DNA of 64,000 bases from assembly GCA_020746105.1 (NCBI GenBank), contig CM036633.1, forward strand, positions 13,438,501 through 13,502,500, given 5' to 3'. The notes beneath the pieces are model-generated. The model worked only from the letters and a program-made list of their open reading frames with translations. It was not told the origin of the DNA and made no database searches. Shown here piece after piece: positions 39,601-52,000 of this stretch (position 1 is the stretch's first letter; each line of letters starts with the position of its first letter). The translations under genes were made by a program, and so were the position numbers. The stretch is from Trogon surrucura (lineage: Eukaryota; Chordata; Aves; Trogoniformes; Trogonidae).

Positions 39601-42600
39601 TCCTAATGCTTTTTCATGTCATATCTCAAAAATGGCTTGGCCTAGAAACTTCAGATTTGTTTAATTCAAGAGCCCTTGACGTAATCTAGCACAGATGAGG
39701 GCTTCTGAGAGGCTGCAGTGCTTATTTGGAGTTATTCTCTTCTGAATTACGAATATATTAGTGTTCCATCAGCAGCTGTGACAGTGAAAAGTTAAGACAG
39801 CCTTTCCAGATTTTGTCAAAGCATCCTTGGAGTCCTTCTCCAGGATCCCTGTGTCAGACTTTGTTTCAACCCCAACAACCGTGTGGCAAGGACTAAGATA
39901 CTTGGGAAACCAGAGTCAGCCCTGATGCCTACAGCAGCCAGACCTCCTCAAACCTGCTCCGTTCCTCAAATAACAGTTTTTCTGACTTCAGTGCCCCATC
40001 TTGGCATCACTGCTTTCCTGCCACATGTGTTCCTCGGTAGGAGGGAGCTGCAGGCTGGGTGAAATGGGCTCAGTCATATTCAAGGCACGGGCTGGTGGAT
40101 GGACGTGCACAGAGCACGCCCCAGGCTGTGCCCAAGGGGGTGCTGAGTTCCCAGTCCTCACCCACACCCTGTTTCAACTAAACCAAAATAAAATACCAAA
40201 GCGTCCGGCAACTCCCAGCAGCCTTTCAGCTTAGAGAAGGAGGAGTGAGCCAGCATGAAGCTCGGGAAGAGCTCGATTTGCAGTGATAAAACTGAAAAAC
40301 TCCTGAAATTCATTTCCTCTCTAATGGCCAGGGTGACTGGGAGAGTGTGGATTTTTTTCATAATTATCAGAGCTAAGGAGAGATGTTGAGGACAGGGTGT
40401 TAATTAGAGCTGATATACTTGGGTATATTGCATTTCATTAAGAGAGTAAATAACCCCAGCAGATTTTAATCCTCCTGGCAACTCGCCAAGTGCTGCAGAG
40501 AGATTATCTTTGAGGGTTAAAACTAGGCCAAAGAGCTAAAAGCAGCCTTTCGTGAAAGAAGGCGGCCAAGGATCCAGGCTAGAAGTGGTTGGCCAGAGCC
40601 CTGGGATAATCAGATTGAAATCCTCAGCAGAAAGTACATTAAAAACAAGATAAGCCACAATTGCCTGATTTCTCTGGGCAAACGGGGATGCAGGAGGGAG
40701 CTGAATCTGGGCACTTTCTCCAGCTGGAAGGAAAACACAGCCTGATGTCATCTGCCTTATCGACCCTCTGCCTCTGACAGAGCTGCTTTGCTTGTCGAGG
40801 CTGAGGAGGGTGACCCAAAAGTGATGCTGAGGAGTCCTGAGGGCAGCAGAGATCCCCTCTGCTCAGCCACGGCCGAGGGGACGATGCTCTCGGGGTGTGG
40901 TAACGCCTCCTTGTAGAGGTAGACGAGATGTCCCCTGTGATGAGGTCATCCAAAAAGCCTCCTGATACCTCCCCGGTGCTCTCTCACACCAGCATGTTTG
41001 TGAACCCATTGAGGTAAGGAGACACTCCAAGGAGACGAGCAGAGTGACCCTGGGTGTGATTTTAGGTCAGCCCCATCCCACTCAGTTACTTCTGGAAGGA
41101 ACGAGTTTCGGACATTACTGTGGGTAGGTGGGAAGTTGGGATGAGAGGAGTTAGTTGTGAAGGGCACAGGTCTGCATCATTCAGCAGAGATGGGGAATGG
41201 GCCACATCACAGAGGCTCCAGCAGATGCTTTGAAAGCAATCAAAAGAGACACGAGCAAATGGGGACGCTTCATCCACCGGCATCTTCCCTTCTGCTCCCA
41301 AATAAATCAGCATCGGTTACGTGGCCTTTAGGCAAGATGATCTGCGTGTGCAAGAGTGCAGCAAAGCACCGCGCTCTGCCATCGCAGACAGAGGGAAAAT
41401 TAAGATCAATGTAAAAGGTGCAAATGAAAGGAAAATGTAAGCTCGAGCTGTGATCTCCTTCAGAGCATTAGGAAGCAAAAAGTGTTGAGGGAGGTTAAGA
41501 GGGTCGGCGATCAGTGCGGATTTCCGTGTCCCGCTCATCACCTGACTCTTCACTGCCAGCAATTTTTGAGTGTAGAAAATCACTGTGGAAAAATTCAAGT
41601 ATCAAAACTTTTCAGCCTGTAAATGAGGGAGAAATTAATTTTTTGTCCTTTCTACTTGGGAGCACGAGTTGTAAATTACTCCATGAGCTATTTCAGGGCA
41701 GGACTGGAGTGTGATTATACGATGGCTGGATTACTTTGACATAGCTTAATTCAATTAAAATGCAGTTGTTGTATCCTGAGAAGGGACCCAGATTCCTCGC
41801 CGGTGACTGCACAGAGACTTGCAGTGAAGTAACCACAGGAGGGAATGACACCATTTTATGATCTCAGCTCCGAGTAGAGATGCTCTAACCCTCCAGCGCC
41901 CACAAGTCTTGACATCAATGCTGGTCCCACAAGGGTGCCCTGCAATCAGCAGATATCTTTGGTTGGAGGAACCATGGGAAAACCAGAGTTTGTGAAACAA
42001 ATTAAAGAACCAGAGAAGAGCACAAGCACAGTCACATAAATATCTCCGTCCACCCCGCTGCAGCGGATTCAAAAAGGCTCCAAGCTCACTGGAGCATGAG
42101 GCTCAGCAGCATCTCTGGTGTCTGTGGTTACCGTTGTCATTAACTTTGCTGGAAATACTGCTCCTTTGTCCTAGGCTCGAGCACTTCCAGTTTGGATCTC
42201 CTCTCACATCTTTGACGCAGCGATCCTTTGGAAATGAGAGGGGAGTGAAGCCAACCCAAAGGGAGGAGTAGATTATCGAGGATGATTTTTGTGTTTATTG
42301 AGAGATCAAGCCTAGGAAATTGTTTCCTTCCCACATGGCTGCTTGTAAGTCCCCTTCAGAGACAGCGCTCATTAATGCCTAAGAGGCTTCAGTGCCGTAG
42401 GTGGATCTGAAATAACAGCAGAGCATCTGTTAGGAGGTCTCAAAATACCTTACGATTTGACATAATAATTACTTCGAAAGCTGGGTAGGGATTTGGTCTG
42501 TTAAAATTTAGGAAAAGAAATTAAAACTGGTTTTGGCTGTGGGAAAGGCCAAACCGCAACGGGAAAGAACTCCTACGTCGTGCCTGAGACCATGGGCAGA

Positions 42601-44718
42601 TCGATTCAAGAGGTATCTGGTATTTAAATGTGGGTGATGTTTACTCTCAGAGTATTTCTAGAAACATGACATACTTATTAGATCGCATATTTGGGATAAC
42701 AATCCTATATGGAACCTAATTTTCACAGCAGAGTTTCTTGAAATCCTTAAAAGCCTTAAAATTAAGTGTGTTTAAGTGCATTCCTGTGCCTGCTAACTTT
42801 GATGTTGCCCATGCCCAGTACCACTCCCTCCAGCCAAAGGAAGCAAGTGTTGGTGCTTAAGTGGGGATAAAAAGGAGAAACCAAAACAGCAGAAAAGACA
42901 AAATCTTTTTAATTAGGTACAAGGGACCAAGCTGCTCATCACGTAGAGTAGTTCCTAAAAGCACCGAGCTGAAGTTAAAAAGTAATGGGTGCTTAAGCAC
43001 AAGAAAGAATAGGCAGCAAACAGCAAGAAGGATTTTTTTTGTAGCTTTTATTACTCAAAGTTTTGTATTACTCAAAATTTTCACCTGTGAGCCCTGACTC
43101 ACCTGCTACTGGTGAGCACGGAGCTGTTATTTAACAGCCCTGGGCAGCCTGTGCTGGGTAAAGCCATGAGTAGGGGAGGGATTTTGTGAAGGAGGGTCAC
43201 AGCACAGAGCCCTGGTGGTGGGAGAAGAGAAGGTGCTTTATTGAGTAGTGCTTTGAAAGGGCTCCATTATCTACAAGAATAAGGGAAGAAAATATGCAGT
43301 GTTAAAGGGGCTAATTCTCCAGTTCTGACAGATGTGTCCGATTCTTTCTCTCACATACCAGGTAGGTGCAAGCTCCTGTTGTTCTCGGGCTGTTTTGTGT
43401 CTTCTGGGCTCAAGGTCAGATGATGATGCCCCGTATGGAGGTGGGGAAATCGGGCTGGCATGTATAGCTTAAAAAAAAAAGAAGAAAGAGTGGCCTGGGG
43501 ATGGCTGGAACAGTAAGTTTGGGAGTGGAGAGCTGAGGGGGTGGGGTTTTTTTTAACATGAAAAGATAAACCTCATGGAAGGGAAGATGTCTCTGAAGAA
43601 TACCCCAAGTATTTATTCCCTGTAGTGTCTGGATTGGAAGAATTCCCCCAGCCGGTGTGCAGAGTGCTCTCTGCTACTGCTGTTAGTCACACGATAAACT
43701 GATACTGAACAATTAAGACTGTCTGCAGGTAACTTAAGAGTGGAAAAAGTTCTCTTGATTAAGGGATGTGGGGCATCAGGTTGAGAGACTGAAAGAAATT
43801 CGGCATTTTTAGCCCCACACAGTTACAGTGCCCACCTGATACCGGCCAGATCTGAAGAGTTGTCAGTGGTGGAAACTCCTTCCTCCTGTTGCCTGGTTCT
43901 GGTCAATACTGGGAGTACTCTGTGGCAATTTGACTTAAAAAAAACAGGTTTTCCCACAGCAACTCCTTTGAAAAGGACACTCAGGAGAAGCTGCAGCTGC
44001 AGGAATAGGATAGGGTAGGAACATGGGTACCAGAGCGTTTAGTGCCCAGTTCTGTTCAGTGCCAAGCAATTCTACTTTGCTTCCATTAATTTTAGGATGT
44101 AAATTAAGAAAAAGGAACTTGGCTTCCAGGTTACTGGAGATAGATGGCATTCATTCAGTCTGGCATTTAGCTATTTCTGTTGTTTACATTTGATGCCTCT
44201 TATAAATACACTATTTCTGATTAAGCAGAAATCTCTTTCTAAAGGTTTGCTTAATTTTTCACTTCAAAGCCAGTCTTTAAAAACCTCTCTGCCTGCAATG
44301 GTTTCATCCTAATCCCTCTTATGCTCTCCATTCTTATCCTTTGCTGAGGGGAAATGATAAAAATTTTTCTGACACAGAACTCGGATCCCAGTGCTGAAAG
44401 ATAAGCTGTTTCAAAATAAAATGATGAATTTCAATTTCAAGCATTGGTTAATATTGCCATATTCATAGATATTTTCCTACTGCAGATTGAACAAAGCATA
44501 TTAGCTAAAAGGCCTTCTCCTGAAATAGTAGCTCTTACTTTTCCAAGACTCCTTCGTTCTAAGTTTCCACTTTTAAGCATTGTCTTTCTACAGTAGCTAA
44601 CATCTGGAGATCAAAACCATCTTTGTAATTAAAATTCAATCAAAACTAGGTCTTGGAAACTTCCAGGAGGTGAGAAAGCTGTAGGTCGACTTAGGTTGAA
44701 GAAAGCCAGCTGGTTCTG

Positions 44719-45069
44719 TTATAAGACTATTTGAAGATGCTGAAAGTTTCCCTGTTTTAGAAGCTGGCATTCAGACTTTGCCAGACGTGCTCCCAGGAAA
44801 ATTGGATGAGGATGCACGAGTGGCCTTTGCAAACTCAACAGGGTTTCAGTGCCATTTGCATTGGAGTAACGAGGTGTCCGTTCACAGTTATGATCTGAAA
44901 AGTTCTGCCCGAGGGTGTGGAAGAAACTGTCTCGCCTAATGGAATGAACTGGCCTAGCCTGATTTTTTTGTGAGTTACGGAAGGGAACGGTTTCACTAGG
45001 ATCAATAGGTGGGTCAGCATCGCTGGCTGGAGAGTCTTCAACCAAAATCATAGGACAGATCCAGCTCAA
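44719..45069 (-). CDS. Unrecognised 116-codon minus-strand open frame (doubtful)
   Basis: An ATG-started frame with fairly balanced amino-acid use, opening MSWICPMILVEDSPASDADP. I recognise no family. Another minus-strand frame lies at 45,259-45,585. Either could be chance, or remnants of an old retrocopy or repeat; no poly(A) or splice structure supports a gene. Confidence 0.1.
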   Translation of the reverse strand: MSWICPMILVEDSPASDADPPIDPSETVPFRNSQKNQARPVHSIRRDSFFHTLGQNFSDHNCERTPRYSNANGTETLLSLQRPLVHPHPIFLGARLAKSECQLLKQGNFQHLQIVL

Positions 45070-45801
45070 CGTGTGGTTTGAAGGGCACCCAAGGGAGGAG
45101 GGTCTGCCCTATTTATGCTTGGGGTGTTTTAGTTCGTTTCTGGGGTGAAACAAATCATATGTGGTAGTGTGTACACACCGCCCACCACCCCCAACCATGA
45201 GCCGTGCGTACGGAGTAGGATACAGCGATTAATAAGAGAGATTGTCTTCACTGCATCTTTAATAGCACTGGGGGAGTATTAGCCCAAGGAGGGGGTGGTG
45301 GTTCTGGGGGTTCAGCTTTCCCTCACTCAAATACCAGGGGTGTAGAAAGCTGGCCAAGTCCTGGCTTGCTGAAAGTTGCTCCAGTGAATACTGCACGTGA
45401 AGAATATCGTATAGTTTGGCAAGGAGCATCCCTGTCCCACAGAACCTTCCAACCTCCCCAAAATGCTCCTGCAATGGGACAAGTAAGAGGGCTTTCCTAG
45501 GGGTTTTGAGGTTAGTAGTACTGAAGTGTGTCGACGGGGCTTGAATGCCAGTAGTCAGGACTTTAAGCTTCATTTTCCACACCAAAGCCTGAAAGTTACT
45601 AAGTCAGGGAAGGTTTCGTATTTGCCGTGTGGAGATGCTTTAACAGAAGAGAACCATACATCAGGAGCCCCTGGCTCTCCTGTTCAAGTGTCTGTCTTCA
45701 TCCAGGATAGCTTGTGCTGTGTGTCCCCAGCTTTGATCAGAAATTTCAGCTCTGACAAGAGACGTCTTTTCTCAAGCAGATGTTGTCAGAACCAATGCAC
45801 A

Positions 45802-45840
45802 CCCAACAGCTGGATAGATCCCAACAGCTGGATAGATCCC
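45802..45840 (+). repeat. Two-copy 18-base tandem duplication
   Basis: The unit CCCAACAGCTGGATAGAT occurs twice without change (45802-45819 and 45820-45837), followed by a partial third start CCC. The perfect identity implies a recent duplication. Confidence 0.9.
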
Positions 45841-46485
45841 AAATGTCTGATTTTTAGAAAGTATCATCAAAAAAAAAAAAGAATCCAAACAAACAAAACC
45901 CCAAACCCAACCCAATCCTAGCCTGATGTTAATGTGATCTGAATTGCCGTTTTCAAAGCGTGAAATTGCCGTGATAGCTTAAGCCTGAAAATGACACACA
46001 CGCAGTAAGAGGACGTGGGACCTCGTTTAGTTTGTGAGATGGGAATGTTTCACAGCGTTGTCTTATTTGTTGTTGTTCTGCACATAAAAACCTCTCTGCT
46101 CATTGATGGCACAATGAAGTGCATGTCCACATTGGAGAATTATTTTTTTTTCTTTCTCCTTAGTCATTAAAACCACCAGTTCTCCTCCATTCTGGCAACA
46201 CTCTGTATTTTCTAGTAACCTTTGGAAATTATTCACTCCAATTTTATTCACCAGAGACAAAATGCGAATACCCTGGCACTTCAGATGCTGAGGGGAGAAG
46301 GAGGGGGAAGGCAGGAAGACCTACGTGATCTATTCATTCATTATTCTACGGCGCATGGGAAGTCATCTCTTTACATGATTGACCTGCCTGGATTTGATTA
46401 CAACACACAGCTAACCTTTTCCAAATCTGGTTGTGTCATACAAGAAAAGGGTTGAAGTTGTTGCCATGGTATTAAGGTATCTCTT

Positions 46486-46530
46486 GAGAAAGAAGGGGGG
46501 GGAAAAAAAGAGAGAGAGAGAGAGAGGAAA
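46486..46530 (+). repeat. 45-base pure purine tract with GA microsatellite
   Basis: An uninterrupted run of purines: GAGAAAGAA, eight G, seven A, then a GA repeat of about ten units. A second purine-rich stretch lies at 46,715-46,755. Such mirror-like tracts can form triplex DNA and are length-variable. Confidence 0.9.
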
Positions 46531-48084
46531 TGATGCTGCTTTACTTCCTAGCCAAGTATAAACAAGAAACACACGCACATGTTTTTGTTTTGGAAAAGCT
46601 TTCAGCTCCTTATCGAGTCTCATCTATCAATGCATTTCCTCGGGAAGGGAAGGAGGAATTGTCTGCTTTGCAGATCAGTGTCTCTTCAGCGGGCTGGGGA
46701 GGGAGGGAGATGACAATTGGAGGGGAAAGAAAGGAAGAAAAAAAAAAAAAGAATAGATCAGTCTTGCCACCAGTCATGATTTATTCATGAGACACGTGAG
46801 TTTTGCATTTAAATGTGACATTCTCATGATCTCAATATTGTATATGCAAATCTAAAGATTTCTGCATCTCTCCACATGCCCAGCTTAAGTCTTGTCTCGG
46901 ATACGCAGCTCTGTAAATGCAAAACCGGCGAGGTCTGCGCGGCTTCTGCTTTACTCCCCGTTTATTTTGTGATTCAGAGAACCGTAAGCAATGCTGAACG
47001 GCTCTTAATATCAGAGGTATAATTTAGATGCCATTATTTTTTATTTATTCATCATGGTGAACTCTCACTGTTGGGAAATTACCTGTAGATTTATTAATAG
47101 TTTAACTTTCTGAAGTCGTACCTTGTCTGAGCTTCCCAGGCACTACTCTGCGAAGGCAAACAGTTATTGCTCAGGATAGCATCTCGGGAGTAAATGCTGT
47201 ACAGCTCTGGACAAAGAATCTGCAGCTTGAGCCATGCCTGCTTCAACATTTTCAACATAAGCATTGAAGTTGTCGCTCGATAAAGGGGAAATGATCTTGT
47301 TTGCAGGCTTTTATTTAAGAAATTACCAAGATATTAAAAACCCAATATATCAAATACTCTAGTGGAGAGAGGGCGAGCTTCCCGCACCGTGGTGCTCAGC
47401 TCAGGACATGACCTGAGCCTGGGTCACATCTGTTGGTCTTTGTCCCTGACCACACCCCTTGTTTCGGGGACCCCCAAAGTCCCGACTTTGCAAAGCAGCA
47501 CGAACTCTGCTCCTCGCAGCCCCCTGCTCAGGGGGCACCTCTGGCCCAGCGTTTGCAGAAGTGGGTTGGGAGGGGAGGGGAAAAACGCTCTTTCTTGGAC
47601 TTTGCCTGATCCCTGAGGCCCGAGTGTTGCTTCCTGGGCTTGTTGCTGCTTAGTGGGTAAATTGGAGCATAAATAATTTTGATACGTTACAGAGCCACCT
47701 CTGTCAGTTGGCCAATGCAAATATTTCTCATGTTATTGACAGTCATCGCGTCCATCGATAACAAAAAAAGAATGTGGTTTTTGTAGCATTTTTCCCACAA
47801 TTGACACACACCTGCTGTTCTCCTGTCAGATTGAAGCTAGAATTTGCTGAAGTTGATAGCTGCATGTTCACTTTCTGAGGTCAGGACTCATATCAGCAAG
47901 ATTTTTCCAATTTGTGGCTTCAAAATCATGGAACCAATGTTTCCCAAATATCCATATAGCCCCATACCCTATCTCCAACAATGACTGCTGAAAGAAAGTG
48001 TAGAAGAGACAAAGCCTGTAGTAAATGACGCTTCCCCAGGGTATTATCTCAGATTTAGCAAAACATGAATGCAGAGTGTTCCTG

Positions 48085-48640
48085 ATGTTAGGTATTCAGG
48101 TCATAGCCACTAAGTGCTTTCAAGAACTTGTCCCTTTAAAATCCACCTGTAGGTTTGGTCCCGCAACACCCTGCGGCAATGAGTTCCATGGTTTAACTTC
48201 CTATGGGGTAGACCACTACTTAGTTGTGCATAATTTAATACAGGTCCTACTGATATTTTCTTTTTTTTCATTACAAGAGATAACAAGTGGTCTTTCTCCA
48301 TGCTGCTCATGATTGTAGGAGCCTGTATCAGAGCTCCGTCGATGGTCTCTTCTGCAAGCTAAAATTCTTCTGTATTTACCTATGCTATTAGCAGTTGCTC
48401 CTGTGGAAGCAGCTCACAGCTCTGGTGCTTTAAGCCTGTCTTTGTAAATTTTCCAGTTCCCCAATACCCTTTCTGAAAGGGGAACATTAAGACTGCTTGC
48501 AATATTTAAGAAGATGGCCCAGCAGGAATTTATATGCTGGCAAAATGACTTCTTCTGTTTGGTGTCTCTTCTGATGATCTCTGGCATTCTCATTACGTTT
48601 TTGACCATCCTTGATTGCTGAGCTGCCAATGTTTGAAGAA
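48085..48640 (-). mobile_element. Ancient CR1-like LINE C-terminal fossil, minus strand
   Basis: On the minus strand at 48197-48172 the sequence reads VKPWNSLPQ, the near-terminal WNSLP motif of LINE ORF2 proteins. On the plus strand the adjoining text (CGGCAATGAGTTCCATGGTT, then GGTCTCTTCTGCAAGCTAAA, CAGTTCCCCAATACCCTTTC, and GATCTCTGGCATTCTCATTA) has the layout of old reversed amniote CR1 copies. It is badly decayed, with a T-run inside (48262-48269) and no long frame. Confidence 0.65.
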
Positions 48641-48849
48641 CCAGCAACCTCCTTGCTCAGGTGAGACCGTCCATTTGTTCCTATCCCTTGTTTCCCATCT
48701 CAGAAACTAATTATCTGCCTCTATAAGTCAGCCCACGAGGCTGGCGAGGAGCCTCCTGCGCAAACGTGTGCTTGGAAACTCAGGGAAATATTACCAGGGG
48801 AAAAAAATCTTGCTGGAATTAATATTTTAAAATAATTTATAGATTCCCT

Positions 48850-48884
48850 CCCCATCATTTTCACATCCCCATCATTTTCACATC
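48850..48884 (+). repeat. Two-copy 17-base tandem duplication
   Basis: CCCATCATTTTCACATC is directly repeated here, without other features nearby. Confidence 0.8.
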
Positions 48885-48946
48885 CTCTTGTGCCATGTCT
48901 GCAGTACGTTGAACGGCTGGTACCGATACAAGCACCTGAATTAAAA

Positions 48947-49054
48947 CATGTGGATGTGGTGCTTCGGGACATGGTTTAGTGATGATAATAGTGTTGGGTT
49001 GATGGTTGGACTACATATCTTAGAGGTCTTTTCCAAACTTTGATTCTATAAATG
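48947..49054 (+). mobile_element. CR1 3'-end fragment
   Basis: Plus-strand CR1 end with GATGTGGTGCTTCGGGACAT, GGTTTAGTGATGATAATAGT, GGTTGATGGTTGGACTACAT and TTAGAGGTCTTTTCCAAAC, finishing in one octamer-like TGATTCTATA. It resembles the 30.8 kb copy and is moderately diverged. Confidence 0.85.
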
Positions 49055-52000
49055 AAATAAAATTAGCACACTTGATATGGCCAGCTATGGACCCCTATCT
49101 TACCTGCCAGGGAAAAGAAACTCACGCAGGGATTCTGTTGTTGTTTAAAGATACGCTATCAGCTCGTTTTAGCCCCCATTTAAAAATCTGAGAGGGAAAA
49201 ACATTTTCTTGCAAAAGAAACCCCACCCAAAACCAAAACCACATATGTGTACTGAATTGAAAGACTCGGAGAAGACTGAGTTTGCTGGTTTTTCTTCATC
49301 TACTTGTTTTTCTGGAGGTTTAGTGGCTGCTCTGTGCAGCCAGGCCCAGCAGCACTGAGGCAAAGCAGCCCAGGAGCATGCGGTGATGCAGAGGAGCTCA
49401 ATCCCCGCAACGCGAGGAGCTTTACACCACAGGGTGCTGCAGAACTACTGAAACGCGTTATTAACCAGAACGAGGGAATCCCTGAGCTGGCTGAACTGGG
49501 TGCTCTGCAAACCCAGGCCGTGAATGATTTCCCTACTATAATTTTGCTCTCCAGCAGTGGATGGAGCAGGTTTCTTCATGCCTTCTATCTCCCGCAGACC
49601 TCGGCCATCGCAGCTCTGCTTCTAAACCAAGCACCCTTGGGCATCGTTTTGGGCTTTGCTTGTGGAGGAAGGGGGCAAGAGGAATAACCAGACCTGTCGC
49701 ACACGCTCTGATGTGATCGAATTGTGCTGTGCAAGTGGGTTTCACCATGTTAAATTCTGCTCGTGCCTGCGTTCGTGGAGCAGGGGCGTACTCTTAACGC
49801 GAGCGAGGAACGCGCTCCCTCGCAGACCTTGGTTTCTGCAAACGTGGCCCCTGTGAATGTAATCAATGTTGTGCAGAGCTGCTGAAACCGAAAACAAAGC
49901 CAGAATGATCATTGTGCTAAGTTTGAGTTCCTCATTGTTCGCTGAATTACATCAGTGTTTTCTTTAGTTGCACAGTCAGCTGGCAAAGGTTTGTTTGAAA
50001 TCTCGAGACTCTCCCCTTTCAGGGGAAAACATGAGTTTCCGGGAGATGTGGGCTCTGCTCTGCATCACGGTGCTCGGTCTGCCGTGGCCCAGGACACGAC
50101 ACGATGTGACAGCCCAGAGCCCGTCAGCAAGGGCTGCAGTGCATCCACAGGGGAGGAAAAAAAAAATGTTGCTTTTTAATTTGTGTTTAACTTGCAGAAA
50201 CTATTCTATCTGCTTTAAAAAAAAATAATAATTAACCATTAAAACTTTATTCAATAGAGGAATCCTCTCCCCAGCCCACGTGTTTCACTGGCATTTTATT
50301 AAGGTGAGGAAAGTCTTCCTTTCCCCAAAGCCTCCTTGGGTGCAGGGAGTGAGTAGGAACCAGCTCAGCTTGTGCTCCCAGGGCACTTCTGCCTGCACCA
50401 AGCCCCTGGAGCCTTGTTCCCCTGCCCGGTGGGATGGTGAACGGCTGTTATGTCTGTGTAATGTGGAATCCTCTGAAATTCCCCTTGGAATGGAGTAAAT
50501 CCTTCTTTCCACTGCTGCATCCACTTACAAAGTGTTCCAGCTGCTATGGGACAAGGATGTTTGGGATCCTCGGTCCAGACCGCGTTTGGGTGCGTGCCTG
50601 CGTGCCGAGGAGCAGACCCGTGATACTGAATGGGAGCCATTGCTCATAGAAATTCAACTTGACTTCTCTCTAAAAGTTTGATTTTCCTCATCCATGGTCT
50701 AACTTCCCCCAGAAGACGTCTCTCTGGGTGGTTCCCGTACCGTGCCTCGGAGCAAAACCCTTCTGGAAGTTGAAGTGGTGAGAACATGAGCTGTGGAGTG
50801 GTGGGGTTTGGCCTTTCTGGAGGTTGTCTTTTTGATCCGGAGTGTGTTTGCCTTGCTCAGGGACTGGGTTTCTGGCTTTTTTAACTGAATAGAGGAACAT
50901 AGTGGTAAAATTGGTAAAATGGCAGAATCCAGAATGAAGTTTATTAAGAGACAAAGCAAAGAAGCAGCTGTTACATCCATTTCCTACAAGTGCCCTAATT
51001 AGCCTGCAGAGCTCAGGAAACTGAGAAAAGGAAATTTTGCCACATCTTTTGGTACTTTTATATTGGGGGGAAAGACTTGTAGAGCCATGGATAGAAGCTG
51101 GCCAATGTGAAACTCAGGTAAAGCAGACAGGGCTCGTCCTTGGCCATTGATGAGAGGAGATGTCTTTCTGGTGAAAACAGGATTTACTAGGGTTAAACAT
51201 TTTGTGATTTGTATGAATTTTGCCACTTCGGTAAGAGAAGGGGGGAGGGGAACAGATTGAAAATATTCAAAGTATCTTATTTCGGCATTTTCAAAAGTGA
51301 GATATTTTCAGCTTCCACTGGGAAAGTAGGGCTCTGTTTCCCAACTAATGTAATTATCCTAAGCTAGAGCGGGCAGGGGGTAACCTGACACTCGGCTGGA
51401 AGTTTTGTTTCAGCCAGAGGACGTCTGAGGGGTTAACCCGCGATAATTCCCCGCACCCTCCCTGGCATCGCTGGAGTCTCTCGTTGGGCCATTGAAATGA
51501 AAATCCATTATTTGTCCGGCTCAGCTAATAACGTGGGCAGCAGAAACCCTGGAGGAAGGCTGCCAAAAGCCCGGGGAGTCAGAGTTCCTCTTCATATTCA
51601 AAGCTTCAGACTCTGAAATGTTTCAGCGATGCTGTTGCAAACGCCTGATGCCAGACTCGTGTCAAACCTCTCTTGCCCCGCACTCCATGAGCTCCACAAG
51701 GACGCTGATCAACTATTTGAAGAAGCAGGAGTCATCCCAGGTCAGACTGGAGTAGCTAGAAACCACTGATAATCTCCAGGTTCATTAATGGTTTTTGGGT
51801 TTTTTTCAAAAAAAAAAAAAGGTAAGTTTCTCTCACTAGGAAAGTGTAATATATATAGCAAAGGGAAGCTGGGATATAATTTTAGCCTTGGTTCTTCAGG
51901 CGGTAATATTTTGGGTTGTCAAGGAGGGGGTGCAGCGTGTCTTCATGTGTGGGAATACATGCAAAAACATTTTTAAAGTGTAGTACGTGTTCCGAACTTC

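Larger units (their letters stand above)
30939..48084. other. Intergenic stretch with simple repeats and a motif cluster
   Basis: About 17 kb without a recognisable gene. It has a purine-rich zone at 34,525-34,680 (AGAAAGAAAAAGG-like), a pyrimidine repeat and motif cluster at 36.5 kb, a tandem duplication at 45.8 kb and a purine tract at 46.5 kb. AT-rich unique sequence at 46,980-47,130 (TTTATTTATTCATCATGG and similar) could be regulatory. Confidence 0.55.
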
